A program made the translations under genes and the position numbers. Below, in pieces: positions 6,827-13,696 of a DNA stretch of 13,696 nt. The notes beneath the pieces are model-generated. The model made no database searches, was not told where the DNA came from, and worked only from the letters and a program-made list of their open reading frames with translations. This DNA is from Anaerobacillus sp. (GTDB taxonomy: Bacteria > Bacillota > Bacilli > Bacillales > Anaerobacillaceae), in the NCBI GenBank assembly GCA_007118195.1, contig SKSA01000180.1, positions 1-13,696 on the forward strand. Direction: 5' to 3'. Each line of letters begins with the position of its first letter. Positions within the stretch are counted from its first letter, which is position 1.

Positions 6827-8438
6827 TTGACTTCCCCTCCTCATTTAACCCTAAAGATACTTTGTAAATCGTCTCCATCATTTGTAATTGTTTACTCGTT
6901 TCACCTGTCGCGACAACGCCCATTCCTTTGACTCGGTTCGTTACGGCATCTCTTAACGCCCAGTCAGCTTCTTCTTGCGTTGCTAACCCTTTTTCGACAG
7001 CTAGAGCGGCAACGCGTTGATTACAAAACGTCCCTTGACAAGGTCCCATTCCAAGCCTTGTGCGACGACGAATATCAGTAAGATTAAATCGTCCGTCAGG
7101 CATTGCTGCTTTAATTTCTGCCCACGTAATTTGTTCACATTCACATACGACGATTTTGTCTTCTGTTTCATTATTTAATGAAGTTTCAATCTCTTTAGCG
7201 TTTTTACCCGCCCAATGAAACAATTTTGTTTTTGCTGCAGGTGCAATATCCGTTTCTTTAAAAAATTGTTTTGCGTCTCGATGTGATACTGGTTCTTCAT
7301 GTGTCGTACAAGCGACATTGACACCGAGCTTTTCGCAAACGAGATCCACCGTTTTTTCAGCCATATAGCGAAACGTCGTTAATTTCCCACCGGTAATCGT
7401 AATAAAGCCATCAAGTCCATCTCTTGTACTATGATCTAGCAACGCTAAGCCTCGCGTTACATTTCTACCGCTACTATCAGAATCATCTGTGTCTTGATAA
7501 AGCGGCCTGCTTCCGGTAAAAGCACGGATCATTCTCATTTCCGTTACCCCTGGAACGAGTGCTTCTCCTTCTTTCAACATTTGCTCTAACTCATGACGGT
7601 CCAACGAAAAATCTTCTGGACTTTCAACGTTTCTTCCTGTCGTACCAAAAATCGTTACATTGTGCGCTGGCACGAATATATCCGCATCACCTGGCATACG
7701 CAAGCGGTTGATTACTTGTTTATTAATGCGGTGATTCATAACTGTAAGCATTCCTTTGTTATTGATTAACTTTAAAGGGACTTCAGCTAATGCCGCTACT
7801 TGTGATCCCCAAGGGCCTGCCGCATTAATGACGAGATTTGTATGAATATCGGTTTTTTCACCAGTATAGCGATTACTTACGGTCACACTTGATACCGCAC
7901 TACCTTTTTTGTTAATGGCGACAACTTCACTATACGTAAGTACTTTCGCTCCTCTCGTAATGGCATCAGCAGCAACATCAATCGCTAAAGTAAACGGATC
8001 GACCGCTCCATCCGGCACGTGATAAACGGCCTGAACTTGTTTATTTAAATAAGGTTCTTGTTTGATCGCTTCTGCAACGGGGATTTCTTTCGTCGGTATT
8101 CCTACCTTTGCGCAAGCTTTTACCCATTTTGCGACATAATCATCATTATCTTCAGGGACTTTTGCAAAAATCCCTCCAGTTGCTTCAACTGAGCCTGGAA
8201 CCGTTTTTTTCAAAATTAAATTTTCTCGATAACTTTCAATCGCTGCTTCTTCGTCTCGAACGGCGTATCGGGCACCCGAATGAAGTAGCCCGTGGTTTCT
8301 TGACGACGTTCCGTGAACGAAATCTCTCTGTTCCACTAATACCGCTTTAATTCCGCGTAATGTCAAATCGCGAAGTACACCTACTCCTGTAACTCCTCCA
8401 CCAATTACGACCACTTCTGTTTCTATTATCGGTCTCAT
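6819..8438 (-). CDS. glpA: Anaerobic-type glycerol-3-phosphate dehydrogenase subunit A
   Basis: A 539-residue catalytic flavoprotein. VVIGGGVTGVG (residues 10-20) binds FAD, and SSRNHGLLHSGARYA (45-59) is the signature of FAD glycerol-3-phosphate dehydrogenases. The ITGGKLTTFR motif (348-357) is also typical. The C-terminal BFD-like domain has Cys432, Cys434, Cys467 and Cys472 (VCEC ... GPCQGTFC) for an iron-sulfur cluster; this domain separates GlpA from the single-subunit aerobic GlpD. The length matches E. coli GlpA (about 542). The ATG follows GAGGAGGAG at a good distance. It is first in the glpABC operon; a promoter and a leader terminator lie upstream, which suggests GlpP control. Neither glpF nor glpK is nearby. 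Confidence 0.95.
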   Translation of the reverse strand: MRPIIETEVVVIGGGVTGVGVLRDLTLRGIKAVLVEQRDFVHGTSSRNHGLLHSGARYAVRDEEAAIESYRENLILKKTVPGSVEATGGIFAKVPEDNDDYVAKWVKACAKVGIPTKEIPVAEAIKQEPYLNKQVQAVYHVPDGAVDPFTLAIDVAADAITRGAKVLTYSEVVAINKKGSAVSSVTVSNRYTGEKTDIHTNLVINAAGPWGSQVAALAEVPLKLINNKGMLTVMNHRINKQVINRLRMPGDADIFVPAHNVTIFGTTGRNVESPEDFSLDRHELEQMLKEGEALVPGVTEMRMIRAFTGSRPLYQDTDDSDSSGRNVTRGLALLDHSTRDGLDGFITITGGKLTTFRYMAEKTVDLVCEKLGVNVACTTHEEPVSHRDAKQFFKETDIAPAAKTKLFHWAGKNAKEIETSLNNETEDKIVVCECEQITWAEIKAAMPDGRFNLTDIRRRTRLGMGPCQGTFCNQRVAALAVEKGLATQEEADWALRDAVTNRVKGMGVVATGETSKQLQMMETIYKVSLGLNEEGKSNV

Positions 8439-8500
8439 TAGTTCTCCTCCTCTTAGCTAGTAAACTGATTGGTAATATATGAGAATAAGAGAAAACAGAA

Positions 8501-8555
8501 AAAGCCATAAAAACCCACGAGGATACAAAAATATCCTATGAGTTTTTATGGCTTT
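8501..8555 (-). terminator. Leader terminator ahead of glpA (attenuator candidate)
   Basis: AAAGCCATAAAAAC (8501-8514) pairs with GTTTTTATGGCTTT (8542-8555), and AGGATA (8520-8525) with TATCCT (8532-8537) inside. The minus strand continues TTTTTCTGTTTTC, a clear U-tail. It lies downstream of a likely glpA promoter, so it both ends catalase transcripts and would stop glpA transcripts unless read through. In Bacillus glp genes such leaders are controlled by GlpP with glycerol-3-phosphate. Confidence 0.8.
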
Positions 8556-8577
8556 CTCCAATTCTCCGGCCAAATGT

Positions 8578-8607
8578 ATTATATTGACTTAATCATAACA
8601 TATTGAA
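8578..8607 (-). promoter_or_regulatory. Probable glpA promoter
   Basis: On the minus strand TATAAT (8583-8578) is preceded at 18 nt by TTCAAT (8607-8602), a weak -35. Transcription would start about 15 nt before the leader hairpin. It lies between the catalase stop and the hairpin. The strong -10 is what supports the call. Confidence 0.5.
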
Positions 8608-8668
8608 GAATTGTTGGAGTTTAAAATTTTGACGAAAATGTGGCATTTAAATTAATTCTATCTACAGA

Positions 8669-9565
8669 TTAAAGCCCTGCAGATCGCATGAGACGCTTAA
8701 CAATTTCCTGATAGTCCTCTGCTGAAATTCCAGGGGCGAATTCTTCTGGCAGTTCTTCATAATCTGGTTTCGGTGCACCTTCAGGGGATCCAATGATTAC
8801 TTCAAGCGAACGACCATCCTCAGGATGAGTTCCTTTCCAAATTTTATTAATCTCACGGAAATCCGTCGGGCTCCACGTGTATAGCTTTGTATGAATTCCT
8901 TCATCTTCAAATTGTCTTGCCGTTTCAAATTCACGGTTACTTAAGTTTGGAATTGGTAACATTTTCGTCATGTCGACACCGGTAATTATCTCAATTGCTT
9001 TTGCGTATGCAACGACATGAACTCCACCGCGAACTAGGAGGTAACCGATCATCCTTTGTGCCGTCGGATGTTCTGTCATTTGATATACGCGCATTTTATG
9101 GGTTCTTGCTCCACACTCTAAGAAGAAATTGTGAATTAAATCCAATAATAAACTACCACTATTAAATACATTATCACCTGTCCATGGACGCCCATGAGAA
9201 TCTGCTGGTTTTGCTGTTTGTGCCGTATCAATAAAATGGTGATGGAATCGTAAATCCTTCGCATTTTGCAATGGTGAAATATCCGGATTTCCAGGGAATG
9301 TTGTATTTGAATTCATAAGATTAATCGTATGAGAAACAAGTTCTACATGGGCAATTTCCTCCGCTGTAATACTTGCAACTAAATCATAAAAAGGTTTATA
9401 TTTCCTTTTGTTCCGAAAATTAAATGATTGATACAAATAATTATTTAATGTTGACATTTCTCCAAATTTTCCACCGAGTAATTCTTGAACAGCAGACGCT
9501 CCATTTGGATCCGAATATTCTGGTTGTGGTAGGTCAATTAAAAGTTTATCAAATCGTTGAAACAA
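8669..9565 (-). CDS. Manganese catalase (CotJC/YdbD-type)
   Basis: A 298-residue ferritin-fold enzyme that splits hydrogen peroxide at a dimanganese site. The expected ligands are visible: Glu36 (GGKFGEMST), Glu70 and His73 (AEEIAHVE), Glu150 (FFLECGA) and His183 (GGVHVVAY). LLGGKFGEMSTLNNYLYQSF is a family signature. The length agrees with non-haem catalases of Bacillaceae. The start is a TTG at 9565, preceded by GGGGAG about 6 nt before it. The DUF2642 gene ends 42 nt upstream with no terminator between, so the pair is probably cotranscribed. Relatives include spore-coat CotJC and vegetative YdbD; which role applies here cannot be read from the sequence. Confidence 0.93.
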   Translation of the reverse strand: MFQRFDKLLIDLPQPEYSDPNGASAVQELLGGKFGEMSTLNNYLYQSFNFRNKRKYKPFYDLVASITAEEIAHVELVSHTINLMNSNTTFPGNPDISPLQNAKDLRFHHHFIDTAQTAKPADSHGRPWTGDNVFNSGSLLLDLIHNFFLECGARTHKMRVYQMTEHPTAQRMIGYLLVRGGVHVVAYAKAIEIITGVDMTKMLPIPNLSNREFETARQFEDEGIHTKLYTWSPTDFREINKIWKGTHPEDGRSLEVIIGSPEGAPKPDYEELPEEFAPGISAEDYQEIVKRLMRSAGL

Positions 9566-9607
9566 GACCTTCTCCCCTTTCTATGTTCAAAATAAACGAT
9601 GAATCTT

Positions 9608-9850
9608 TTATTGTGGTAGTACCCAAACAATGTTTTGAATTCGAATAAAAAAGGACGAACCAGATACGTCAACTACAATGTGATCAGGCATGGCATCCCT
9701 TAATATTCCGCGAATACTCCCTTCCGTTGTCTGTACAACAATCGTCTTTCCTAAAACGGTTTGAAGCGTTTGATATACATAAGGGTCAACATACGTGAAC
9801 ATTTGTACTGAATTCGATGGATAGTGTTGTGGATTTTGATAATTACTCAA
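9608..9850 (-). CDS. DUF2642 (YuzF-like) small protein
   Basis: An 80-residue protein starting MSNYQNPQHY. It contains YVDPYVYQTLQTV and GSIRGILRDAMPDHIVVDV and ends FFIRIQNIVWVLP, the hallmark of DUF2642, a small beta-rich, Sm-like domain common in spore formers and of unknown function. I prefer the TTG at 9850, which has AAGGGAG about 10 nt upstream. An ATG at 9871 would use that same sequence as its own codons, and longer frames up to 9937 lack a ribosome binding site. A CATAAGAT-like -10 on the minus strand near 9890 could be read by a mother-cell sigma factor, but this is weak. It probably heads a unit with the manganese catalase. Confidence 0.8.
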   Translation of the reverse strand: MSNYQNPQHYPSNSVQMFTYVDPYVYQTLQTVLGKTIVVQTTEGSIRGILRDAMPDHIVVDVSGSSFFIRIQNIVWVLPQ

Positions 9851-9914
9851 AAAGAAACATCTCCCTTCCATAATCCCATGATAATTACATCTTATGAAAA
9901 GGGGTGATTGTACT

Positions 9915-9941
9915 ATGTCGAAATCAAGTGACAACAAATAA
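9915..9941 (+). other. Eight-codon ORF with a strong ribosome binding site
   Basis: The plus strand has AAAAGGGGTGAT, a near-ideal ribosome binding site, six nt before ATG at 9915. The frame encodes only MSKSSDNK and stops at TAA, whose last A begins a second ATG (ATG TTA TTT ...), which stops after seven codons. It may be a leader peptide, the start of a decayed gene, or chance. It overlaps the putative promoter area of the DUF2642 gene on the other strand. Confidence 0.25.
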
Positions 9942-10012
9942 TGTTATTTTCAGGAGTAGGTTAGACTTGAGAGCCATCGTTTTATATTGATGGGTTCGAT
10001 TAACTAAAAAAT

Positions 10013-10042
10013 AACCTAGCGAAGAATACTCCTCGCTAGGTT
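10013..10042 (-). terminator. Terminator after the ATP-grasp/amidohydrolase unit
   Basis: AACCTAGCGA (10013-10022) and TCGCTAGGTT (10033-10042) form a perfect 10-bp stem with a 10-nt loop. On the minus strand ATTTTTTAG follows. It sits 9 bp past the stop codon of the truncated amidohydrolase gene and closes that transcription unit. Confidence 0.85.
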
Positions 10043-10050
10043 TCATGTTA

Positions 10051-10257
10051 TTAGCAAAAGCTGCTGAACCGAATATCAGTATCAACATACTCCTCGACAT
10101 CGTTTTTAAAATCGTAAAGTTCCCTCTCCCACGTGTCACAATCAAGCAATACCTCTTCTTTTGTCAATAAAAACTTCGGGGCGAGCTCTTTCGGAATAGT
10201 AAATCCATCGTGCGGAACAGAAACAATCGGTAATTTCCGTTGTAGGCTCTCGATCAT
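10051..10257 (-). pseudogene. N-terminal remnant of an N-formylglutamate amidohydrolase-like gene
   Basis: A 68-codon frame whose start overlaps the stop of the ATP-grasp gene (TAATG), showing former translational coupling. LPIVSVPHDGFTIPKEL (residues 9-25) is the N-terminal PHxG...P motif of the FGase family, DTWERELYDF follows, and EYVDTDI leads into what is normally the DLNR core. After TDI the match ends and a stop comes six codons later. The family is usually about 250 residues, so roughly three quarters is gone. The missing part is not present downstream, where a terminator and the DUF2642 gene follow within 200 bp. A 3' deletion is the simplest reading; a functional short protein is unlikely. 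Confidence 0.7.
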
Positions 10258-12401
10258 TACTGGTCTAATAAAAACATAGCTAAAAGTAATGAGCGTTGAA
10301 TTAACTCTTGGCGATGTATCGCTTCATTCGGTGTATACAAATCTTTACTCGCCGGAGCAAAGCCACAAACAACAGGAAGCTCATTACTTATTTCACCTGC
10401 AGCAGTCGCTAACAAACTTGATTCTGTTCCAAATGGAATGTTCCATTGCCCACTTATTTTACTCAATTTCTGGATTAGCGGATTATTTTTCTTTCTTAAT
10501 AATGGAGGTCTCTCAACTAATTTTTCAACATACGTCTGCATTCCTCGGGAATTGGATTTAAAGATTTCGCGTAACTGAGCTTCTGCCTCTTGAGCGAGTT
10601 TTTCATTTATAAATGTAACATAAACGGTTGCATGAACGCGATGCGGTAATAAAACGCTGTACCGATCCGATTGAACATCTTGTACAGCAACCGTTAATTT
10701 TTTATCTCGACTGCTAATCTCTTTTAGTTTTTCAGCTTGTTGAATAAAGTAGCTTAAAACATCTAGTTGTTTTGAAAGATTTCCAACTCTTTGTGGATCA
10801 CCTTCAACAATAACACTATATTTTTTCGAGCCGCGACGCTGATCAGCCACCTTTCCACCTGAGAAACCGGGTTGCATTACGATGATTTGTTTCGCCTCTT
10901 TAGCGGCTTCACGTAACGTCGTGCTACTATAGCGCATTCCGCGGCCCTCATCGGCATAGAAAAATACTCCGATATTTTTTTTGCCTAATAGTTTTAACTC
11001 TTTTAAAGCTGAAAGAGCGCTTAATAATGTGACTAAGCCGCCACGACTAGAGGCGATCCCTTCTCCGTACAGCCACTCTTCTTCTTTTCGGAAAGGAATT
11101 GGAAAGCCTCTACGATTCCCTGGAATATCAATTGGCAACACAAATAGTGTTCCACCTTTAAAACCGGCTTTTGATTCGAACGTCCACGCTGATCTTTCGT
11201 TCGTATATTGATCTACTAAAGTTAAACCAAGTTTTTTAAAACGTTCTTCGAGCTTTCGAACAACCGCACTTAATCCAACTGGGTCTTCTGTCCAGCTCGG
11301 TAAATTTGTCCAAGCTTTCAATTCGCCTTCAATTTTATCTCGATTTCCGGTAACTATATTAAAAATTTGTAATGCTTCTTCTGTTACTTCCTCATTCATA
11401 GTATTCATAAGATGTGGCCCGAAATAACGTTCGGCCGCAACTTCAATTAAGCGATTCATCAGTTTAACGTAATCTAAACCAATTTTATCTGCGGCAAATA
11501 CAAATGACCCCGTTGCGCCAAGGCTAGCCATCGAATTCACTTCTAAAATATAAGGGTTGCCGTCTTTATCAATTCTAAAATCGACTCTTGCACTGTCATA
11601 ACAATCTAACGCGTTAAACGTATCGATCGCCAACTGTTGGACTTTTTTCGTTTGCTCTTCAGTCAGTGGTGCGGGACAAACTTTTTCAATGGTTCGGCCA
11701 CTAAGGCTTTTTTTGTCTTCATATGTGTATATTTGTGGACCGTCGCCAAAAACGAGTTCCACCGGTGGAAGCGCTTCGGGCGGATTGTTACCTAGTAAAC
11801 CGACGTTCACTTCGCGTCCTTCAATATACTCTTCAACGAGTGTTGGTGTTTGGAACGCTTCGTAAATACCGCGCACACCTTCACGAAGTTCATCCTCATT
11901 ATGAACAATTTTTAATCCAAACGACACAGCTTCGTCTTTCGGCTTTACAATTAATGGGTATTTTAATTGTTCTCTTAAAGGTGAATCTGGTTTATCCATG
12001 ACCGCAAACTTGGGTGTCGGTAACCCTTTTTGAATTAAAATCATTTTTGTCACAATTTTATCTAAAGCCATCGCATGCGTCTGGGGACCAGAACCGACAT
12101 ACGGTACGCCGATCATTTCCAATATACCAGGTACGTGCATATAGCGTCCTTTTCCTTGGATTCCGTAACTAAGGTTAAACACTAAACCTGGTCGCTCCCC
12201 AGAAATAACCGATGGCATAAATTCTTCTAATTTTTTGATAATGTTTTTATCACCTTCAAACGTTTTGACTTGGTGACCACCAGCAACTAACGCATCTTTT
12301 ATATTTTTTATCGTTTCTAACCCATATTTTTCACGATTAAGCGTCCCAAATAAATTAATAACCGCCTTGCTCTCTCTGTTGTATACAATAGCAATCTTCA
12401 T
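10257..12401 (-). CDS. ATP-grasp ligase (D-Ala-D-Ala-ligase-like) fused to a degenerate M20-peptidase-like domain
   Basis: A 714-residue, apparently cytosolic two-domain protein. Residues 1 to about 330 are an ATP-grasp domain: MALDKIVTK (111-119), YPLIVKPKDEAVSFGL (148-163), LVEEYIEGREVNVG (188-201) and the metal-binding VDF...ILEVNSMASL with Asp273, Glu287 and Asn289. The HGxxGEDG signature of true Ddl enzymes is replaced by NLSYGIQGKG, so the substrate is probably not plain D-alanine. Residues 340-714 follow the M20 pattern (GEGIASSRGG, FFYADEGRG, a dimerisation-like region, LYTPNEAIHRQEL), but all five metal-ligand positions appear changed. I use ATG 12401 (MKIAIVYN), the usual family start, rather than 12413. 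The gene begins 2 nt after the stop of a gamma-glutamyltranspeptidase remnant and overlaps an amidohydrolase remnant. It likely makes a peptide-like bond in an unknown pathway. Confidence 0.85.
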   Translation of the reverse strand: MKIAIVYNRESKAVINLFGTLNREKYGLETIKNIKDALVAGGHQVKTFEGDKNIIKKLEEFMPSVISGERPGLVFNLSYGIQGKGRYMHVPGILEMIGVPYVGSGPQTHAMALDKIVTKMILIQKGLPTPKFAVMDKPDSPLREQLKYPLIVKPKDEAVSFGLKIVHNEDELREGVRGIYEAFQTPTLVEEYIEGREVNVGLLGNNPPEALPPVELVFGDGPQIYTYEDKKSLSGRTIEKVCPAPLTEEQTKKVQQLAIDTFNALDCYDSARVDFRIDKDGNPYILEVNSMASLGATGSFVFAADKIGLDYVKLMNRLIEVAAERYFGPHLMNTMNEEVTEEALQIFNIVTGNRDKIEGELKAWTNLPSWTEDPVGLSAVVRKLEERFKKLGLTLVDQYTNERSAWTFESKAGFKGGTLFVLPIDIPGNRRGFPIPFRKEEEWLYGEGIASSRGGLVTLLSALSALKELKLLGKKNIGVFFYADEGRGMRYSSTTLREAAKEAKQIIVMQPGFSGGKVADQRRGSKKYSVIVEGDPQRVGNLSKQLDVLSYFIQQAEKLKEISSRDKKLTVAVQDVQSDRYSVLLPHRVHATVYVTFINEKLAQEAEAQLREIFKSNSRGMQTYVEKLVERPPLLRKKNNPLIQKLSKISGQWNIPFGTESSLLATAAGEISNELPVVCGFAPASKDLYTPNEAIHRQELIQRSLLLAMFLLDQ

Positions 12402-12403
12402 GT

Positions 12404-12693
12404 TTACATACATCCTTCATTATTTAATTCAAAACCTACATATTTTAATGCTTCAATGACTTCTTTTTTATAACGACTTTTCTCAATCAATATCTGTCCA
12501 GTATGAGAAGAATGAAAACGCGAAGCAGCTATTGCAGTCGCTAAATCTTTTTTCCGTCGATCACTCTTGAAATTACTTGGGCAAGACTCGTTGATATTCG
12601 GGCGCTACCTGTACTTCCTAATATATATTTGGGCTCACCATCTTTAAACAATTCATGATAAGGATTAAACGTATTCCTCACATATTTTTTAGA
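12404..12693 (-). pseudogene. C-terminal remnant of a gamma-glutamyltranspeptidase, frameshifted
   Basis: In one minus-strand frame, 12681 to 12544 reads RNTFNPYHELFKDGEPKY, then ILGSTGSARISTSLAQVI and SRVIDGKK, followed by a stop. One base back, the next frame continues DLATAIAASRFHSSHTGQIL and runs to TAA at 12404. Joined, this matches the small-subunit end of GGT (DGKP..GSPGGSRI...QVI.NVID...AI..PRFH). The break lies at an A-AAA-AAG run (12553-12547), where a one-base slip back, or one extra A, restores the frame. A stop at 12694-12696 and loss of matches above it show that the first 80 percent is gone; the last GGT segment is also missing. The stop is 2 nt from the ATP-grasp start. Confidence 0.7.
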
Positions 12694-12750
12694 TTATCTT
12701 ACCACAATACATGTCATTGCTACTATATAATTTTTAAGGCCATAAATAGA

Positions 12751-12782
12751 AAATTCGACAAGTGTTGACACTTGTCGAATTT
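12751..12782 (-). terminator. Terminator behind the CapA-family gene
   Basis: AAATTCGACAAGTG (12751-12764) and CACTTGTCGAATTT (12769-12782) make a perfect 14-bp stem with a TTGA loop. T-rich stretches occur on both sides, so it may work in both directions. Its stem contains the same 11 bp as the glpC terminator. Confidence 0.85.
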
Positions 12783-12799
12783 TTCGTTGTTATTCTATA

Positions 12800-13696
12800 T
12801 CACTTTTCATACTGAAGCCAATTTGTATCACTAATCTTCTTAGACAGGTCAATAATTTTCTCTTTCAAGTTTTTGGCAGCAGTTCCCGTCAGTGGTGTTG
12901 GTTGAAAGTTATTACGATAACTTACAGATGAAATGCTAAATGGTATCACTTTGATCTCCTTTTCATCTGAAAGTTCGCCATCGATTATGTGAAACGTTTG
13001 CTGAAAAACAAATGTATCTTTATCTGCCGGATTTCGGTTTCCACCGAACATAAAGTTCCCAAGGCTATAAACAATAAACTTCCCGTTGTATTCTTCAATC
13101 CCTTGAACAACATGGGGGTGATGACCGACAACTAAATCTGCCCCACTATCAATCGTATATCTACCTAGAGATTTTTGAGTTTGATTTGGAACGTAGCTTC
13201 TTTCTTGGCCCCAATGAAAATTAACGATGACGATTTTAGCGCCTTCTTCTCTCAGCTTATCAATATCTTTTTTTATTTGATTTCTTAATGTCGTCGAATC
13301 ATACCAGCCCGTATAACCGAGCAATCCAATTTTTACGTCTTTAATTTCGGTCATTAAATGGTTTTCAAAACCAAAATAGCCAACCCCCGACTCTTTTAAA
13401 TGTTTGATCGTATCTTCATACCCTTTTTGAAAAAAATCTAACGTATGGTTATTTGCTAAATTCACGACATCGATATTTCCATGCGTTAAAATTTCTGTAT
13501 AACTAGGATCCCCTCTAAACGTAAACTGCTTATCTTTTCTCGCAGTTTCGTTCGTTAAAGTGCCTTCTAAATTCACCATCGTTAAATCATCTTTTGAAAA
13601 AAGCTCTTTTATGTTTTTCGCAAAATGACCAAGTCCTTCTCTTTTTGCTTCCTGATTGAAGCTACCTTCGTAGCCATAGCGAACATCGCCACCTAA
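12800..13696 (-). CDS. CapA-family protein (poly-gamma-glutamate biosynthesis, metallophosphatase fold), 5' end outside window
   Basis: The frame is open from the window's right edge, giving 298 codons; an internal Met at 13579 is not the start, since the conserved N-terminal LGGDVRYG lies before it. The family motifs are present in order: GGDV (metal-binding Asp), VNLEGTLT, NLANNHTLDF and GHHPHVVQG, then YSLGNFMFGG. CapA/PgsA proteins are part of the poly-gamma-glutamate synthase or export machinery at the membrane in capsule-forming Bacillus, but many stand-alone CapA proteins have other or unknown roles. Any signal anchor would lie beyond the edge. The next gene remnant downstream is a gamma-glutamyltranspeptidase, a family that includes CapD of the anthrax capsule operon. 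capB and capC cannot be assessed here. Confidence 0.88.
   Translation of the reverse strand, partial: LGGDVRYGYEGSFNQEAKREGLGHFAKNIKELFSKDDLTMVNLEGTLTNETARKDKQFTFRGDPSYTEILTHGNIDVVNLANNHTLDFFQKGYEDTIKHLKESGVGYFGFENHLMTEIKDVKIGLLGYTGWYDSTTLRNQIKKDIDKLREEGAKIVIVNFHWGQERSYVPNQTQKSLGRYTIDSGADLVVGHHPHVVQGIEEYNGKFIVYSLGNFMFGGNRNPADKDTFVFQQTFHIIDGELSDEKEIKVIPFSISSVSYRNNFQPTPLTGTAAKNLKEKIIDLSKKISDTNWLQYEK

Noticed and set aside
9924..10145. A 73-codon minus-strand frame overlapping the amidohydrolase remnant.
   Set aside because: It runs through the terminator hairpin and overlaps the better-supported TAATG-coupled frame. It shows no family resemblance and does not continue the amidohydrolase.
10257..12401. 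Naming the ATP-grasp protein Ddl (D-alanine--D-alanine ligase).
   Set aside because: The substrate-loop signature differs, the protein is twice the normal length and the neighbours are not cell-wall genes.
12547..12553. Programmed -1 frameshifting producing a functional GGT.
   Set aside because: Most of the protein's N-terminal part is absent and an in-frame stop precedes the homologous part, so a working enzyme could not result. It is kept only as a sequence observation.

Overview
The window looks like chromosomal DNA of a low-GC, spore-forming member of the Bacillaceae. Signs of this are AT-rich codon use, strong AAGGAGG-like ribosome binding sites, TTG and GTG starts, many U-tailed hairpin terminators, an orphan KinB-like sporulation kinase, a DUF2642 small protein, a CotJC/YdbD-type manganese catalase and a CapA-type polyglutamate protein. 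I cannot name the species. No tRNA, rRNA, CRISPR array, transposase or prophage gene was seen.

Layout, left to right. Positions 1-330 hold no gene but contain two consecutive related units (about 136 bp and 195 bp). Each folds into a long hairpin, and the stems differ between units by paired, compensatory changes. On the minus strand follow a gamma-glutamylcyclotransferase-like protein (393-1013) and a PuuD-type gamma-glutamyl-GABA hydrolase (1077-1799). On the plus strand are a small bacterial SET-domain protein (2199-2591), a long hairpin element, and a KinB-like membrane histidine kinase (2855-4159) whose promoter contains an exact Spo0A-box core. A gene-poor stretch (4160-4470) has a possible 37-residue ORF, stacked terminators and a REP-like palindrome.

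The centre is a minus-strand glpA-glpB-glpC operon (8438 down to 4471) for the membrane-associated, quinone-linked three-subunit glycerol-3-phosphate dehydrogenase. The genes overlap by 8 nt at each junction. The glpA leader carries a strong terminator downstream of a likely promoter, as expected for GlpP antitermination. Upstream of it a DUF2642 protein and a manganese catalase probably form a two-gene unit.

The right part (10051-13696, minus strand) looks like a partly decayed operon: the C-terminal piece of a gamma-glutamyltranspeptidase (broken at an A_AAA_AAG run), an intact 714-residue fusion of a D-Ala-D-Ala-ligase-like ATP-grasp domain to an M20-peptidase-like domain that has lost its metal ligands, and the N-terminal quarter of an N-formylglutamate-amidohydrolase-like gene. 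A CapA-family gene runs off the right edge. The ATP-grasp/pseudo-M20 fusion between the two gene remnants is the least explained coding feature; the paired structured repeats at 1-330 are the least explained non-coding one.
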